Shown: piece after piece, positions 62,584 through 64,000 of the stretch
How the letters are laid out: each line of letters begins with the position of its first letter
Numbering within the stretch: the stretch's first letter is position 1
Assembly (NCBI RefSeq): GCF_007993035.1
Contig: NZ_VOOS01000004.1
Coordinates: 186,001-250,000, forward strand
Source of the DNA: Vicingus serpentipes
Lineage (GTDB): Bacteria > Bacteroidota > Bacteroidia > Flavobacteriales_E > Vicingaceae
DNA: 64,000 bases
Direction of reading: 5' to 3'
The notes under the pieces: model-generated
What the model saw: only the letters and a program-made list of their open reading frames with translations
What the model was told of the DNA's origin: nothing
The model's database searches: none
Program-made: the position numbers and the translations under genes

Positions 62584-63864
62584 TTATTGCATTTTGTATT
62601 GAGCAGTATTTGAAGCTAAAGACCACCCTGCAAATTGACTCATATCAATTCCGTTTGTAATACCAGTATTGGTTGTGTTTGAACCATTAAATGTTGTCGC
62701 ATCAAAACCAGCTTGGTCTGAATTCAACACTCCTGACAAAGAAGCCACATTAAAAGTGTTGTTTGTAATAGTTAGTGTAGAAGCGCCCGTTCCTGCATAA
62801 TTACCATAAGCATCAGCACCAAGAATCCTAACTAAAGCGCCAGATTTAAAACCTGTAAAATGTATGTTTTGTAAAGTACCTTGAGCTTTTGATTTAAATA
62901 CCGCAAAGTTTCCGTTAGAAATTGTTGATGAAGCACCAGAACCAACAACATACCCTTTGTTAAATGTAAACAAACCAGAGCTGTTTGCAGACCCTTCTGG
63001 ACCATCTATTTCAAAAGCGTCACCATCTTGATTAGGACCTAAAACAGCAACAAAGTTTGAAATAGTTCCACTATAAGATTGATCAACATCATAACAATCA
63101 TCGTCAATTTTAATAACAATAGCATCAGTAACATTAACAGCACCACCAAAAAACTCAATACCATCATCTAATCCTGCATAAATTTCAACGTGATTTATTG
63201 TTGTGCCACTTCCAACACCTCCAAGTGTTAAGCCATTTATTTCATTACCTCCAGACAAAACAATTCCACCATGTCTAATTGAGCAATACTGAAACTCTCC
63301 AGAGTTATCAGCAACATCTGAACCACCATAAGTAGTTCCTGCTGTTCCTGCAGGAATACCTTCAACTTCTGCTGTTGTTCCAGAGCTTGGTGAAACAGGA
63401 GCATCTCCTAAGATGATAACACCCCCCCACAAACCTTTGTTGGCAACTGTTAAGTTTGGACTTTCTATTTGTCCAGGAAGAATTTGATCATCTTCTCCAG
63501 TAAAAATTATTGGGCTTGAAGCTGTTCCTGTAGCATGAATTTTAGCGCCAACACCTACTATTAAAACAGAAGCACTAGCACCATCTCCTGCTTTCCCCTT
63601 AATTACTGTTCCTGCTTCAATTGTTAATTCAGCTGGAGCAACAACAACAACACGACCATCTAACAATACTACTTTGTCTTTTGTCCATATTGTGTTTGTA
63701 GTTATGTTTCCTGATACTGTTATTGAGGGAAAAGAAGCTTCAGGAGTAGTTACAGGCAATATAATTTCCTCGTCGTTACTATCTTTTTTCTTCGAACAAG
63801 AAGTAAACACTAAGCTTGTTCCAAGTATTAAGGCTGAAGCAAATAATAGTTTTTTTGTTTTCAT
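62584..63864 (-). CDS. Beta-helix outer-membrane lipoprotein upstream of the TonB receptor
   Basis: A 426-residue lipoprotein. The signal MKTKKLLFASALILGTSLVFTSC ends in a lipobox cysteine, followed by a lysine/acid-rich linker. The rest is a repetitive glycine- and beta-rich chain (LTIEAGTVIKGKAGDGASAS, ALVRILGADAYGNYAG, INHVEIYAGLDDGIEFFGG). It looks like a right-handed parallel beta-helix. Several acidic clusters (GLDDGIEFF, KIDDDCYDVDQ, GDAFEID) could bind cations. I do not recognise an enzyme signature. As the partner gene of a TonB receptor it may play a SusD-like surface capture role (inference). Confidence 0.75.
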   Translation of the reverse strand: MKTKKLLFASALILGTSLVFTSCSKKKDSNDEEIILPVTTPEASFPSITVSGNITTNTIWTKDKVVLLDGRVVVVAPAELTIEAGTVIKGKAGDGASASVLIVGVGAKIHATGTASSPIIFTGEDDQILPGQIESPNLTVANKGLWGGVIILGDAPVSPSSGTTAEVEGIPAGTAGTTYGGSDVADNSGEFQYCSIRHGGIVLSGGNEINGLTLGGVGSGTTINHVEIYAGLDDGIEFFGGAVNVTDAIVIKIDDDCYDVDQSYSGTISNFVAVLGPNQDGDAFEIDGPEGSANSSGLFTFNKGYVVGSGASSTISNGNFAVFKSKAQGTLQNIHFTGFKSGALVRILGADAYGNYAGTGASTLTITNNTFNVASLSGVLNSDQAGFDATTFNGSNTTNTGITNGIDMSQFAGWSLASNTAQYKMQ

Positions 63865-63921
63865 TTTAATTTAGATTTTAAATTTGATTAATTAGATTTT
63901 CGTTTTATAATTTTTTACAAT

Positions 63922-63929
63922 GCAAAATA
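63922..63929 (-). promoter_or_regulatory. -7-like element of the beta-helix lipoprotein gene
   Basis: On the minus strand TATTTTGC contains TA and TTTG with a spacer one base short. Its TTTG is 52 bp from the last TTAAC-like unit, in phase with the other promoters (30, 41, 52). Confidence 0.35.
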
Positions 63930-63967
63930 AGTTCCTTAAGGTTATGTGTTAATGAAAGCAACTTTAC

Positions 63968-64000
63968 AATTGCTTTAACTTCGTGTTAAGTAAACATTAA
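63968..64000 (-). promoter_or_regulatory. Candidate PHO box before the beta-helix lipoprotein gene
   Basis: On the minus strand three 11-bp units begin TTAAT (64000), TTAAC (63989) and TTAAA (63978). The series may continue beyond the window edge. Confidence 0.5.

Noticed and set aside
62568-62586. An 8-bp inverted repeat AACTAATT / AATTAGTT around the stop of the beta-helix gene.
   Set aside because: No T run follows and it overlaps the direct-repeat box, so I do not call it a terminator; a strong hairpin lies further downstream.
1-64000. Search by eye for CRISPR arrays, transposases, integrases, phage genes, tRNA and rRNA genes.
   Set aside because: None seen; genes are densely packed and functionally ordinary, and no regular spacer-repeat pattern or tRNA cloverleaf was recognised.

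Overview
The window looks like a chromosomal segment of an AT-rich member of the Bacteroidota, most likely a marine-type Flavobacteriales. Supporting signs are secreted proteins with type IX secretion (T9SS) sorting domains of both type A and type B, several promoters with the Bacteroidota -7 element TAnnTTTG, a CarboxypepD_reg-type TonB receptor, YwqK/MORN proteins, a CzcA-TolC fusion and Bacteroidota-style lipoproteins. I saw no phage, IS, integron, CRISPR, tRNA or rRNA. Nearly every gene is intact and densely packed, so this is ordinary core and niche DNA rather than a genomic island.

Layout. 0-3 kb: tail of a class A penicillin-binding protein, 3-oxoacid CoA-transferase subunits A and B, a RibD/DHFR-like reductase and a YitT membrane protein. 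3-9.4 kb: a LysR regulator divergent from an operon of a small unknown protein, DabB, DabA (energy-coupled inorganic carbon uptake) and a DUF6671-like protein with four CxxC knuckles. 9.5-20.7 kb: a large T9SS type B protein, a TPR lipoprotein, a minus-strand set (aminotransferase, a TPR/PD40 protein built of two permuted copies, omega-amidase), then RNase HI and MarC. 20.8-27.5 kb: two tandem paralogous T9SS-exported zinc metalloproteases. 27.6-35 kb: tyrS, a small secreted protein, plsC, a universal stress protein, propionyl/acyl-CoA carboxylase beta, a DUF389 membrane protein and a methyltransferase. 35.2-42.6 kb: a metal efflux locus (His-rich small protein, CzcA fused to TolC, adaptor lipoprotein), then GNAT, LysE and glutathione peroxidase genes. 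42.6-47.6 kb: two kynurenine-pathway enzymes (ACMSD-like, 3-hydroxyanthranilate dioxygenase) and a polyamine operon (SpeD-SpeE fusion, agmatinase, an unrecognised kinase-like protein). 47.6-53.8 kb: a seven-PAS histidine kinase with a LytTR regulator and a YwqK-repeat secreted protein.

54.3-64 kb appears to be a phosphate-starvation region: rpiB, an OprO/OprP-type porin, a Na+/phosphate cotransporter with PhoU-like tail, two small secreted proteins, an OmpR/PhoB-type response regulator, a TonB receptor and a beta-helix lipoprotein. The most striking signal in the window is here. Five promoters in this region (a sixth candidate is weaker) carry tandem TTAAC-like pentamers repeated every 11 bp, in a fixed helical register to a TAnnTTTG-like -7 element. 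That is the geometry of a PHO box with a non-enterobacterial consensus. It links the porin, the cotransporter, the response regulator, the TonB receptor and the beta-helix lipoprotein into one candidate regulon. The response regulator lacks the usual acidic pocket.

All assignments come from reading motifs and translated sequence by eye; no database search was possible. Residue ranges for domains are approximate unless a single residue is named.
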